From the NCBI RefSeq assembly GCF_003597395.2, contig NC_133773.1:73753223-73817222 (forward strand): 64,000 nt of DNA, written 5' to 3'. The translations under genes were made by a program, and so were the position numbers. Of the stretch, positions 10,612-22,129 are shown in pieces. The notes beneath the pieces were generated by a model, which saw only the letters and a program-made list of their open reading frames with translations, had not been told where the DNA came from and made no database searches. The first letter of the stretch is position 1. Each line of letters starts with the position of its first letter. This stretch comes from Chelonoidis abingdonii (taxonomy: Eukaryota > Chordata > Testudines > Testudinidae).

Positions 10612-12690
10612 TAGAAGACATCTAACATTCTGTTTTAAAATGCTGTGTGTAGAACAAAATTAAATATGACCCTTAATTTCTAGTTACTTCCCATTTCTTG
10701 AGAGAGTAAAACTGATTTGAAACAATCTATGAGATGCTAGTAATGATTTTTTTGCTACATTCTATCATTAGTGAGGCAGGTTTGAAGGCCTCTATAAGGG
10801 CAGGCGCTAATGCCTGTAATCCCCATGTAGGATAGAGAGGCCTGCAAGGCTATCCAAAGACCATGGATCCCCAAGCAGGTACATGAAGCTGTAGACCTTC
10901 CATGCACCCACCAGTCCCATTGCTCCCTGACAGCACAGTGTGCTCACGTGTCTTGCTGCTAGTGGTTCCCTACACTCAACTATGCACGGTGACTCTTCTC
11001 CCTGCCCTACACATTATCCGACTCTGTAGGCAGCTTCCAGATGAGATGATAATTAAACTCTTCTAATTTTTTTATTGCAAAAGTTCATGTTTTGCATATG
11101 TATAGCACAGAAACCTACTATAAACAAAGAAAGTAGCAACAGAATATTGAGAGCTCATTCTAATTTAAGAAATCTTTCTCTAAATTTTCCAAATCAGAGG
11201 TTTAGGATTTTAAAGAATATTTTTTTAGTCCTTTGTGGAAATTTTAAATATGCTGAGGAAGAACTATGCAAAAATATTTATCCTTGGAGTTTTGCCATCT
11301 TATAGAAGAGATTCATATTTACTTGTTACAGTATTAGCAGGTTCCAACTGACCTTTCCACTTCTTCCCCTGTCTGACAGAAAACACCATTTTTTCCCAGT
11401 ATAACATATAACCTCTTGAAAATAATTCCCTCTCCTGACACAGGATAGAATAACTGTTGGCCTCTCTTAGAAATGCTGCTTTTATCGCTAGACAACTTCA
11501 AAGGATTTTGTTAACTTTGATCTAAACTGGTGCAAGTGCATTGGCATCAGCCATCTATCTTGAATGTTTGAAACATCAAGAACATATTGGCTTTGAAACA
11601 CAAGAACAGATGTGTATCTTCAATTTGATCTGTTTAAGTCTTTGCAGTGTTTTTAAAATACAAACCTTTAAAGTTATTTGTGATGCAGCTTTAATGTTTA
11701 TAACCCCTTGGTCTAAAAGCACAACACATGAAAAGGTTTTAATCTTTTTGTCAAGCAGTACACCATATATTTTGTAGGAGTCAAGCTCTATCATACTTTC
11801 CAGTTGTATACATGTATTATTCAACAGTAACATAAAGAGGGTGCTTACCACTTGATCTTCTTAAGCAAACAGCTGGGTTTAGGGTAGAGATTGAGTTAAA
11901 CCAGTAGTATTTATTAATTTTAAATGACCACTCCTTCCACTAAGTGCTATTTCATATATTTTGTTTGCTCTGTTAAATGGTCGCAGATAGAATTACTTCT
12001 CGCTTGACAGACGAAAAATTTGGTCGTATTGAAATTTTTCCTTTCAGAAACTTTTTTTTACATATAGGTTTTCAACTAAACACATTTTTTTCATGAAACA
12101 TGTCTGTGTTCTGCAGAAAATATCAACCTTTCATTTAAAAACCAAACATCCAACAACTGGAAAAGAGCTCTTAGTGTAAAGAGGGTCTAAAAGAGCTCCC
12201 CCTTACATCTAATGATGAGCTGTGGGGGAAAGACTTCAGGAACAGACCATATTTGAATAAACACACCTACTCTGCCAGGATGCATAGCATGATGTAGCTG
12301 CTTTGCCATAAGTGATCAATTTTGGCTGTTGTTGGGTTGCAAATCACTTTAGTATTGAGTGTGGGGATAAAAAGATGTTATACCCTTTGTAAGAATAGAA
12401 GGCAACAGAACTGTACTTAGGATCCCCTGATTGAGAGGGTCACCCTAAACTGAATCTCACTTGCTAGGCAGGAAGTAGGGATGCCAAATCCCGGAGAAGA
12501 AGAGAGATGATCGGAACTAGTGTTCCTACGTGGTGGTATGGGCTCTGCCTATGCAATCCTAGACACCATTTGAACCTCCTCTCTCCACTGTTTAAAGATA
12601 GGGCTGATTAGACTGAAATGAGAGTCCTTTCTTTTTTCAGTGATCACTAGAGTGAAATCACTGATAACCAAGTGCTGAGCCTTAGACCTG
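10612..12690. other. Unassigned sequence, no gene seen
   Basis: No recognised element. The overlapping frames at 11541-11777 (+) and 11576-11851 (-) mirror each other and have no motif. The beginning of the LTR at about 12700-13392 may extend into 12430-12690 but has no sharp edge. Confidence 0.4.
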
Positions 12691-12699
12691 TCATGAGAT

Positions 12700-13392
12700 A
12701 GTCTTGAAGTGAGAGAGACTGCACAGTCTGCATTGGCTGTGAGGTTCCCCACTACCTGCTGAAATCACTGAGAGCTGGGTCAAGTGATGGAATCTCAGAA
12801 TGTGACATTGCAGCGGAGAGATAGTGATGATAGAGGAACGGTGGCAGCGGGACAGTTGACAGCAATGGCAGAGTGAATGGTGGCAACTGTGAGCCAGTTG
12901 CAGCAGTGGCCACAGCAGCTGAGGTGTTGCTAAACGCCTCCTCTGCCATCCAGGGTAGGAGGTGAACTCATGTAAATGCACCTCTGAACTCTTGATTTTC
13001 ACTGACCAAGGACAGCAACTGTGAGTGGGGTGCAGTGGAGAGAGAGGCAAGTGGCATGTTAAAGGAACATTTGTTTGTCCAATTTTCACTCCACGTGGTG
13101 AGAAGCTGAGGCAAAGGATGCTGCCCAATGAACTTTTGGGTGGATGTTTGGCTGATTCATTGTTCTGCTTCCCACCTTAACCCTGTTTATTAAACGTTTT
13201 CTTTGCTATACACAGACTCAGTGCCTGTGAGAGGGGAAGTATTGCCTCTTAGAGGTGCATTGGGTGGTAGTGAATTTTCCCAGATTACGGGGTGGAAGCT
13301 CAAGCCGCTCCTGTTTTGTAATGTTAAGAGGAATCCCTAGATATTGAACCTGGCCCTTGTTGCTGCTGACTCCACCTGGCAGAAGGGTTACA
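12700..13392 (+). mobile_element. LTR, family A copy 1 (plus strand)
   Basis: Ends AGAAGGGTTACA at 13392, the CA terminus of an LTR. The sequence is homologous in reverse complement to the element at 51212-51925. A 30-base stretch (13229-13258) is identical to the complement of 51398-51427, and the end (CCCTTGTTGCTGC...AGAAGGGTTACA) mirrors the start of that copy (TGTAACCCTTCT...GCAGCAACAAGGGC). A poly-A signal variant ATTAAA lies near 13190, upstream of the shared block. The 5' edge is uncertain and set from where GC-rich, purine-rich sequence starts. No internal coding sequence is attached. Reverse-strand frames here (12691-13128) are shadows. Confidence 0.7.
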
Positions 13393-13462
13393 TTAGCTAA
13401 AAATTGAAACATTTTGATTTGGAAATGCTGCCCCAGTGCTTGATAGGAGTTGGGAAACAGGC

Positions 13463-13690
13463 AGGGCCGGCTCCAGGCACCAGGGCAGCAAGCAGGTGCT
13501 TGGGGTGGCCAAGGGGAAGGGGCAGCATGTCGGGGTCTTCAGCGGCGATACGGCACTGGGTTCCTCAGTTCCTCTTGGAGGGAAGGGTCTGCAGCTGAAT
13601 TACCGCAGAAGAAGAAAGTGGCACGGTAGAGCTGCCGCTGATCATTATTGCGGCTTTTTTTTTTTGCTGCTTGGGGATAACTGGGATTGC
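13463..13690. mobile_element. hAT-like non-autonomous element, right end missing
   Basis: Starts CAGGGCCGGCTCC, the same first ten bases (CAGGGCCGGC) as the complete element at 15624. It continues with GC-rich sequence containing several CpGs and ends in a T-run followed by GCTGCTTGGGG near 13672. The expected right inverted repeat (GCCGGCCCTG) is absent, so this copy is truncated or the end has decayed. Confidence 0.6.
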
Positions 13691-13769
13691 TTTAGAGTGG
13701 CTCGTTCCTTTGCAGATGAGAGAACTCAGGATAATCATAGAGTATAGGTCAGTTGACCTGAGGGTACTC

Positions 13770-14770
13770 TAATGCCGGTGTCACAAAATACTATTCTGCC
13801 TCCTTTCTTCTCAACTTTTATATCAGGCATCTGAGAGACAGTTGTGAGATATCTTCAGAACACTGATGATACTCAGCTCTCCATCTCTATTTCAACTTCT
13901 CCTGTTGATGTAGTGGAACAAATGACTTAGAATCTGCAGGATCGTGGGATCTAGATAAAGGTAATTGGCTGAGATTCAATCCATATGTGATAGAGTTATT
14001 ACTAGTTAATTGGGGGAAGCAGTTACATGAAATAATAAATATCATATCGGCACCCTGGTTGAGGCTATTTGTGTCTCGGTTTCATAGTTTCTGGGTTTGA
14101 TAGACTCCAGGCTCCTATTAGATGCTCAAGCAGCAGCTGTAGCCAATAAGGCTCTTTCATCTTAATTGGATGAGATAAATATGATTGTTGGTTCTGGATG
14201 AGGATCTTGCTATGCTTACTTTTGTCCCTTCACAATTAGACTTCTGGAATGAGCTCCTACATAGGGCTATATCTTGATACCTCTTTGAGAATGATGCTCA
14301 TCCAGAACATGGCAATTCTCCTACTGTACAGTTTCAGAGCACTTCAACCACATTAAAAGCACATAACACCAATGCTCTGGAAGCTGTTTAGGCTGCCTTT
14401 CGGTTTCCAGGCAGAATCGGAGCTGTTGGTTTTAGCCTTTAATACCCTAAATGGCTTGAGATCATGTTACTTGAGAGACTTTCTGCCTTGTTCTATACTG
14501 TTTGAGTTTTGATCAGCTGAGGAATGAAAGCTGTAGTTGTAGGGAGCTAAACAGAGATAACAGAAGGTCATTCTCTGTGAAGGTCTGTCTGTTCTAGAAT
14601 GCCAGAGCCCAGATTTGTTAACTTTTCACACAGGATTCAGGCCCATTTTTCCTCCTAAGCATCAGGGTGGAGATTGTCTGGTGTTGGGGAGCTTTTATAT
14701 TGATAATTGGGGTGTTAGGTTTTCGTGGTGGGATGAGTAGTTTATGATGTTTTTGTGCAATAGCAAAATT
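13770..14770 (+). mobile_element. L2-like LINE fragment
   Basis: Conceptual frames with several frameshifts give L2-type reverse-transcriptase blocks. TDDTQLS at about 13862-13882 stands where YADDTQLY is expected. An LLEWAPT-like block is near 14240, IQNMAILLL near 14295-14325 and AFNTLNG near 14437-14457. The order (catalytic box, QNxAARLL block, YKALNG-like block, non-coding tail) matches the C-terminal third of L2 ORF2. It is heavily mutated, so an old insertion. The 3' edge is approximate. Confidence 0.7.
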
Positions 14771-15615
14771 AATTGTTATATGGGCTTCTGGAGCATGAGA
14801 TAAGTATCTATTGTGTGTCAGACACTATTGTATAAGACATTTACAAAAGGCATCTTTATCCCATTTTCAAAAGTTACTGAGGCACTTTGGAGTCTCTTTT
14901 ACAGAGAGTCGGTGGGACTTAGACTCCTAAGTCTTTTTTCAAAATGGAACTTCCATATCACTTAACTTCTTTGGACAATTTTATCCTAATTCTAATATAA
15001 AAATAAGTACAAAATATAAATTATATTTTGTACTATTTTAACATGTTCACATTTTAATACCTTCCCCAGAGAAGAAGAAGAGTGAATACACTTTCAAAAG
15101 CAGCTTCAGTTAAGAGTTCATCACATTCTTGCTATCTCTACCTTTTTATTCCAGTTTGTACAGCACAGTGGGGATCCAGGTCCATGATTCAGAGCTCCTA
15201 GGTGGTATGGTAATAAAAACAATATTTTTATATATTTTGTCTTTTTTAGTCCTGCTATGACAATCTGCTGGAGATGTTTAATTTGTGCCGAAAATTTAGA
15301 GAAAATTAGGAAGAGCTGATTCACCATTTAGGTGAAAAGGAATATTTGTCAAGTCTCAACTAATCTTAGTAACTGATTAGCATTTGAAGAAAATGTGTCT
15401 GTAATAATTATTAAAGATATATGCCAAATACAAGTAGTTGACTTGGACTTTTATTTAGTTCATAAACCTTTACATATCCCTTGTTTACCAAAAAACTTTC
15501 ATGGTTACATGGGGAGCTGTGCTTTAGAATCCTTTTAGTCTCTCTGAAGTGCACTCTTTAGTGACAGGTCTGGCTTCCGGCACCTTTACCTACTACTCTT
15601 AGAGTGGATCTCTGG
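14771..15615. other. Unassigned AT-rich sequence
   Basis: Nothing recognised. A local imperfect palindrome around ACAAAATATAAATTATATTTTGT (15010-15032) is AT-rich and probably not functional. Confidence 0.4.
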
Positions 15616-15623
15616 GCTGCAGC

Positions 15624-15987
15624 CAGGGCCGGCTTTTGGAAGTGTTGGACCCAATTCGAACAGTTTCAACGGGGCCCCGGCAGGGATGACTTAAAAAAAA
15701 AAAAAAAAAAAAGCACATGTAAAAAAACACGTGGGGCTTGTACTCACTGGGCGGTGCTCCGAGTCTTTGGCGGCACTTCGGTGGCAGGTCCTTTGCTCAC
15801 TCCGGGTCTTTAGCGGTACTGAAGGATCCGCTGCTGAAGTGCCGCCGAAGACCCGGAGCACCGCCAGGTGAATAAAAATTAAAAAGGCGCCTCTAGCCAG
15901 AGAAGGGATTCTCACTGGGCATGGGGCCCTCTTAGGCGCGGGGTCCGATTCGGGGGAATTGGTGGAATAGGCCTAAAGCCGGCCCTG
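15624..15987. mobile_element. Complete hAT-type MITE, 364 bp
   Basis: Terminal inverted repeats CAGGGCCGGCTTT (left) and AAAGCCGGCCCTG (right) are perfect over 13 bases. The element is flanked by an identical 8-bp direct repeat GCTGCAGC at 15616-15623 and 15988-15995. An 8-bp duplication plus a CAGGG start is the signature of hAT-superfamily elements. Inside, GGCGGTGCTCCGAGTCTTTG at about 15750-15769 is complementary to the region 15835-15865, so the transcript or single strand would fold into a long GC-rich hairpin. An A-run of about 20 lies at 15691-15711. No transposase frame is present, so it needs a partner element for movement. The intact ends and many CpGs suggest a fairly recent insertion. 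Confidence 0.93.
15750..15866. repeat. Internal hairpin of the hAT MITE
   Basis: GC-rich inverted repeat. The left arm at about 15750-15786 pairs with the right arm at about 15831-15866, with a few mismatches and a loop of about 45 bases. It is part of the 15624-15987 element. Confidence 0.8.
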
Positions 15988-15995
15988 GCTGCAGC

Positions 15996-16590
15996 CATTC
16001 TGTTTACCATATTAATCCAACAGTCTCAAGTCGATTTTGTGTTATGACCAGAATGAGTTTGAAGGGACACAAAAAACTGCTTCTTCAAAACAATGTATTA
16101 TGTATTCACCCAAATATACATAGCATGCATAGCAATGAGTAAAAACAATTAAAGGTCTATATTCATATTTCCTCTTACCTACACATTATACTTTCTTTGT
16201 AAACGTTGGTGAATTCCATTCACCCCAGTTACCTCAATATCTAGGCTGGTAGGAGCAGCCTGTAACACACTCTGCAAGAGATCCAGCTCCAGCTGCTTCT
16301 GACAACCCACTCAACTACCCTTTCTGCCTAGCTCAGCATCTTTAAGGGCATTTTAATATGCCCTTTGATCTTAGATTTGCCCTTGTAAAAGTGAACTTTG
16401 CCAGCCTAGTGGGTACCAGGCAGGGGGTATTTTCCACTTAATAGCTTCCCCCTCATTTCCTCATGGACCCCCAATATTCCTTAAGATATCTTTACCATTG
16501 TCACCTTTTCTGATGTTGTCCCTCTTACACCACCTTTGATTTAACTCTATTCATGGGCAGGATAACATTACAGAGGTAAACTAAGACATA
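15996..16590. other. Unassigned sequence
   Basis: No gene or repeat recognised with confidence. Confidence 0.4.
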
Positions 16591-16600
16591 CATGATACAT

Positions 16601-16931
16601 AAGGTTAAGATTTTTATCATGGTTATTTTTAGTCAAAGTCACAGACAGATCATGGACAATAAACAAAAGTTAACAGAAGCCCGTGACTTGTCTGTGCCTT
16701 TGACTAAAAATAATTGGGGGGGGCTTTGTGCTCCAGGAGCCCCCACCATCCACAGTAGCTCAGCAGTCCAGAGTCCAGTGACTCAGTGCTTGGGAGCCCC
16801 TGCTGCCCCCAGCAGCTCAGAGCTACAGGACTCCAGCCACCCCAGGGCATGGGGCCAAAGCTGAAGCAGGAAATGTCACAGAGGTCTCTGAAAGTCATGG
16901 AAGCTGTAACCTCTGACAAAATTTTATCCTT
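16601..16931. mobile_element. Inverted-repeat DNA element with internal perfect 16-bp stem
   Basis: Outer inverted repeats: TAAGGTTAAGATTTTTATCA (about 16600-16619) against TGACAAAATTTTATCCTTA (16914-16932), imperfect. Flanks CATGATACAT (16591-16600) and AATGATACTT (16932-16941) match at 8 of 10 bases, a likely old target duplication. Near the left end, TTATTTTTAGTCAAAG (16623-16638) and CTTTGACTAAAAATAA (16698-16713) form a perfect 16-bp stem. The right half is GC-rich and non-coding. The frames at 16592-16864 and 16704-16991 merely read across it. Confidence 0.75.
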
Positions 16932-16941
16932 AATGATACTT

Positions 16942-19637
16942 ATTAAAAATGACACATTTACTCCCTCATCTACCACACAAACATTTTGCAATGTATTTTC
17001 TTTCAGATTTATGAAAACTTACTTAAGCTATATAGGCCACAAAGTAATAGGCTATATGGGAGATTACCATTATACTGGTTAATGAAACATACTATAAGAT
17101 ATCATCATCCTATAAATAGTATTCTGGGTAAAACTGCAGCAATTTGCAGCCTGAACGACTTTAAGCATGAACTTCATCAGCTGATTGACAATTATTGCTA
17201 AAATGATGCTTTATTGCCAATTAATCCTTAAATTTCTAATTTTCTCAAATTGACGGCTTCTCACAATGAATTTCATAGGAATCTTAAATTCCACTTGGAA
17301 CAGCTGTTCTTCCAGAATATTGCCACTGCATCATGTAAGTAGATTTTATTCTATACTTGTTTGCTCATTGCTGTTACCTTAGAAGTATACGGCAAGCAAG
17401 ATTTTTACAAATTGGAAAGTCTTCAAACAGTCCTAATTGTTGAGAAAATAATAGCAAAACCGAGTTGTGGGTATAGCATGTCTTCAACTGTTTTCATAAC
17501 AGAAAACTATGGAAAAATATGGCAAGAGCAACCTTCAGTATCTGATTTTGATCTGAATTATTTATCACTAAAATAAAGGAGAGGTAGTTTGTTTCTTGGT
17601 ATGGACAAAGTAAAGCATTATACTTTCAACAGATTTGTGACTAAGGAGGGATCACTGCCATCTGAGGTTCATGAGATAATAAGGCCACTGTCTGTACTGT
17701 CTTCTTTCACGTCCCAATTCTAATGTTGCTGAAGTCAAACTCAGACAACAGTGATTTGAAGAAGAGCCTAGGTCAGTATAAGTAACAAAATCTTCATTAA
17801 AGAGAGAAGCAGTGAGAAACATTTTGTGCTGGTGAAATACGCAAACACTAGACATAGCTACAGAATAGTGAATTAGAATTAAAGCAAAGTAGCACAAATG
17901 GTGTGACTGTGTAATGCATTGATTTGGGAAACTACCTGCATTTCTCATGTTATTATACAATCTGTGTATTTTGTGAAACATAATGTAAATGAGATTCATA
18001 ATTATGTCGATCCTGCAAGGTGAACTGCATAGGCAGACTGTTTGAAGTCATCTCAGGGTGGAAACCCATTCCCTTCCCCATGCCCAGCGTGCTCCTCCCT
18101 ACCTGCTGTGCCAAGGCTGTGAATCACCAGTAGGGGACTTGACCATGGTTTTTGTTCTCTTTTGTCCTTGAGTGCCAGAAAAACTTCCCAAATCATTGTT
18201 TGTGTCTTCTTAATGTAATATACATATATGTGTGTGCACATATATGTTTATTTATATACATATATGCTCATGCACATTCACACACACACAACTGTTAGGC
18301 TGAAAATGTTGGACACTATTGTAATAGGCAAAATTTAGGATTAACAGTTATTGTTGGGATGGTAATGTTTCCCTATTTTTTCTAATCTATGTTCACAATA
18401 TATTTGCTTACAAATGTGGAGAAGCAGAAAACTATTATTTCCATCATTATTCCCTACTTGTCTAATGGGTACTTCTGCTGGAAATGGCAGGATCTTTCAA
18501 ATCAGTTAAAATTGGGTGGGTATCCCTTGAGTCTACCAAAAATAGTTCTGTTCAGAATGATGATCCTACAAACACTCTCTTGTACCTGACCATGAATATG
18601 CATGTGAGTTGTCCCACTGAATTTATTCAACAGACCTATGTTGAATGATCTTATGCCATTTATGTTCTGCAGGTCTCTTAAGGTAATTGTTTCTTTTAGG
18701 GGAATTGCTTGGGTTACAATGCTAAGGAATACAGGAGGAGTAAAATGGACCATTTTTATTTTGTTATATTAAAGATACACAGAATTGCTGACAGTACAAA
18801 TTATTTGCTTAAGCAAGCAGTTAAAAGAACATGCTAGATCGACGTGATAAGGAAGTACAGCAGTCAAGGCAATATAAGTTATGGTCACAGTAAGTATAGA
18901 TTTTGTCGTTTATATATCAGGTTAAAATTGTTTCTAATATAATTCAGATGTTTATCTGATAGAGGCAGTGGATCCTTGTGTCTCAGTTTTTTTAGTAGGT
19001 AGTACAGTATCTGGATCTTACTGAAGTGGGGACAAAAACCTGGGAGAGTAAGTAAAAACAGAGGGAACAAAAGCTGCTTGGGGCCAGATTTTATTCTTGG
19101 ATATAGACTAGCACATTTCCAAAAGAAGTCAATGGCCACTGGGTACACAGACACCTGAGAGCAGAATTTGCTTCTGGGTTTTTTTAAGTATACAACTCAC
19201 ATTCTGAAGATCAGGATACTGTACTGTGGACAAAGAGACACACGTGCTTCAGAGTTTGAATTAAACTACTAGAAGACAGATACCAAAGTGCCTGAAGTGC
19301 AGCTTTATCTATCAGACTGTGAAGCAAAACACTACAAACTTTCTGGTATGTGATTGCTGAAATGTAGAACAAGACAAGAAGAACATGTAATACATATTAT
19401 TTTAGCTAAAAACAAATAGGTATGCTGAATGCTTGAAATAAACAGGAGACTAGAATACTACATACTATCAATTCTCAAATAAATATGGCATTAGATATTT
19501 GTGTAATGAGTGGATAGATAAGTACGTATTCATTTTCTATGGCAGAAATCAGGGCTAACTAACAGTAACTGAACTCTCCTTACCCACAAAAAGTGTTTAA
19601 AAAAAATACACAACAAACACAAGGGAAGAACATTGTA
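16942..19637. other. Unassigned sequence with a TATA/CA-rich microsatellite patch
   Basis: AT-rich DNA without recognised genes. From about 18215 to 18292 there is an alternating TATG/TATA/CACA simple-sequence patch ending in a short (CA)n run. Open frames in this interval are short and without motifs. Confidence 0.45.
18215..18292. repeat. Alternating purine-pyrimidine microsatellite
   Basis: Runs of TATATG, TGTGTGCACA and CACACACACA alternate over about 78 bp. Confidence 0.7.
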
Positions 19638-19757
19638 GGCCACATTTTGCCGTCGTTACTCAAGCTGAGTAGTACATTACTCCACAAATGGTTACATTAA
19701 AATGAATTGGACTACTCATGGAGGACACTATTAGTCAATGTAAGGATGGCAGTGTCC
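19638..19757. mobile_element. Palindromic MITE
   Basis: Left part GTTACTCAAGCTGAGTAGTA with CATTACTCCACAAATGG is mirrored by GGACTACTCATGGAGGACAC and a GGATGGCAGTGTCC end. The whole unit of about 120 bp is a degraded palindrome centred near 19708. Confidence 0.6.
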
Positions 19758-20435
19758 TTACTTGAGCAGACAGTGTCTTTCTCTGCCACCAGGGAATGCC
19801 GAATCTCAAGTGCAATGAATATTGTTGTAAAAGAAAATGGCCTGATTTCTCAGTAACACCAAGGCCTCTTCACAACACTCTGGCTGCATAAAGGGGCCTT
19901 AAAATGGGCATATTGTAATTTGCATCAATATTAAGCCCCCTCTTTAAGAGTAGTGTAAAGAGATGTTAATGTAAATAAGAATCAAGCCCAATAAGTGTAA
20001 AATTGTGCAGAGGGAAACTATGATATTGTTATGGAAACTGGAAAGCAAACCAGATCCAGGGCATTATGAAAAATTATTTGAATAGTCAAGTTCTTTTTAA
20101 GCATTTGTAGATGAACTGTAATGCAACCCCCTTCCATACTTTCAGCCTTGCCAGATTCTTAAAAAAATATATAACTTCTGCCTGTTATTCTTAGTGCCTA
20201 ATGATAAATCAATGGAAACATTTATATGAATTAACATCCGCTACTGTTTAAGGTTTGTTTGTATGTTTGTTTGTTTCTTTACTGGAAAGGAATAATGTTC
20301 CTTTAACTTAGCAATCAATGAGGATTCCTCAGTTGTCTGATGGTGACATGAAATTATACTCTTAAGAAAATAAGAGTGCTGCTGAATTTTGGGGAATCTT
20401 GGATGCTGATAGCCCAATAAGGAGGCCGAGATTAA
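19758..20435. other. Unassigned sequence
   Basis: No recognised element or gene. A short TTTG-repeat (20254-20276) is present. Confidence 0.4.
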
Positions 20436-20496
20436 GGGCCTGATTCTGCACCATTAACTTCAATAAGAATATTGCCAATGGGAGCAGGATGGAGCC
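20436..20496. mobile_element. Short palindromic MITE remnant
   Basis: GGGCCTGATTCTGCACCATT on the left is loosely mirrored by AATGGGAGCAGGATGGAGCC on the right. It is the same class as 9411-9479. Confidence 0.5.
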
Positions 20497-20637
20497 AAAA
20501 AGTATTTGCATTTGACATTTTATGAAAGATTACTGAAGAGACTAGGCAAACTGAAATGCTGCTGAGGGTGAGGAATTGGCAAGGTTGGACATGGAGCACG
20601 ACCAATCCCAGAACTATTTGACAACCAAATAGGGAGG

Positions 20638-20870
20638 AAATGTGGTCCAGTGGACTAGGAATCAAGATTTCTTTTCTGTAATCCCAGCTTTGTCTCTGAC
20701 TCTTTTTGTGTAACTATAGGGAAGACATTTAGCTTCTCTGTGTCTCAGTTTCCCTCTTTGTATAATGAGCAAAAAATACCCCTATCACAAATAATTATTA
20801 GCAAAGTGTTTGGAGATTCACAAGAAAGGGACATTAGCGAAGCAAAATATTACTACTATTAATCATCTTT
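20638..20870 (+). mobile_element. MIR-type SINE
   Basis: Reads GTGGTCCAGTGGACTAGGAATC, then a tRNA-like head with CCCAGCTTTGTCTCTGACTC. The core follows, with GTGTCTCAGTTTCCCTCTTTGTATAATG and a tail TTTGGAGATTCAC. This order (tRNA-like head, 'CTCAGTTTCC' core, 'GCGCTTTGAGATC'-like tail) is that of MIR/CORE-SINEs, which are old across amniotes. Confidence 0.75.
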
Positions 20871-21154
20871 TAAATAAAAAAGAAACAAATCTCTGCAACT
20901 TTTGAGTCTTTGCTCATTAAAATACAGTTGAATGTACTGCTTTTGGGCCTCAGGATTACTTTGGGAGCAGATACCTCTGTGTGTCTCTAACTGGTACCAT
21001 AGGATGACTATTAAAAGAAAAAAAAGTTTGCAATATTGTCATCAAATAGAGAAATTATTTTGTTTTCAAGTGGTTAACAAAAGTATTACAGACTACAGCC
21101 CTTTAGAAGATTTATTTGTGAGTAATTTTGTATTCCAGGCATTAAGACAAAGAA

Positions 21155-21370
21155 TTAATAGGCACTGATATTTGAATTTTCTACTACCAGAAATACATTT
21201 GAAAAGAAATGATCATTAGAGCAATAGATCTGAGTGTCATCAGCATAACAATGAAATTGGAGGGCATAACTAACCATAATCTTGCCTACGGCTGACATGT
21301 AAAAAGGAAAATTTAAAAGACCTAATGTGGTTCCCTGGGAAATTCCAGATGTCACAGAAGAGGAAAAAAA
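21155..21370 (-). mobile_element. L2-like LINE fragment keeping the YADD box
   Basis: The reverse-strand frame reads VTSGISQGTTLGLLNFPFYM, then GKI...LQFHCYADDTQIYCS. This is the L2-type arrangement of the QG-LG block followed about 20-25 residues later by the catalytic YADD loop. The two catalytic aspartates are intact (YADD at about 21228-21239). Sequence on either side has no further reverse-transcriptase homology that I can see, so it is a short internal relic. Confidence 0.82.
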
Positions 21371-21381
21371 AATAAATGGAG

Positions 21382-21442
21382 AATATTTTTTATTCCAGTT
21401 AGTAAAACTGGAAAAATAAAAAATATTTTTTATTCCAGTTAG
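21382..21442. repeat. 21-bp direct duplication
   Basis: The 21 bases at 21382-21402 (AATATTTTTTATTCCAGTTA...) recur exactly at 21422-21442, a 40-bp period. Local replication slippage is the simple explanation. Confidence 0.85.
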
Positions 21443-21954
21443 AAAAAGATAAATGTGGGTAGTATTTTCTCATAACATGCATTTTCCTTAATAGATAATT
21501 AATCCTTTGTAAAGTTAGGCTTTCAGTTCCAGTTATTTTTACTTTAAATTGTTCATTTTACCTAATTTCACAAATCTACTGATAGCCATAGACAACACCA
21601 TTGTACCGCTAGATAATAGTCTTTTCCTTTTTTTAATTGATTTTTATTTCTGAAATAAAATGTGCATTTCAGAGCTGTCAGCCACTGGGCGGTTCTTTGC
21701 ATTATGCAATCCCTTTCATGTAAATGTCTTTCCAGTCAGTTAGAGAAGAACCTGCACTTGAGTGAGGGTGTCTGTGATTACACTGTGCATTCCCGATGTC
21801 ACTCCTATCAGCGTGGTTGCCACATCTTTCTACTCCTGTAAAGGAGGCAGGTGTGGATAGGTTTAGACATTATGTTGGTTTAGCAATTATGTGTCTACTT
21901 CAGAAGGGAAAGTTCCTCATTTCAGTAGATAGCAACCTGTCTTTGCAATTCAGA
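21443..21954. other. Unassigned AT-rich sequence
   Basis: No recognised gene or repeat. Confidence 0.4.
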
Positions 21955-22090
21955 AATACAGCTAGCACTAAGGGAAGAGCTCCTGAATTCTTATCCTGGC
22001 TCTGACATTGACTAACTGAGCCAAACTGGGTCATGGCTTTTGGGAAAGTCACTTAACCTCTGTACTTTCATATCTGCATCTGTGCAAGAA
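21955..22090 (+). mobile_element. MIR-type SINE fragment
   Basis: Contains CCTGAATTCTTATCCTGGCTCTGACATTGACT and GGGAAAGTCACTTAACCTCTG, which are the MIR internal blocks. Head and tail are poorly preserved. Confidence 0.65.
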
Positions 22091-22129
22091 TATACCATAA
22101 GTCAGTCACAGTATGAAAGCAGAATTGTA

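Noticed and set aside
15010..15032. AT-rich palindrome as regulatory site
   Set aside because: Short, AT-only and without context.
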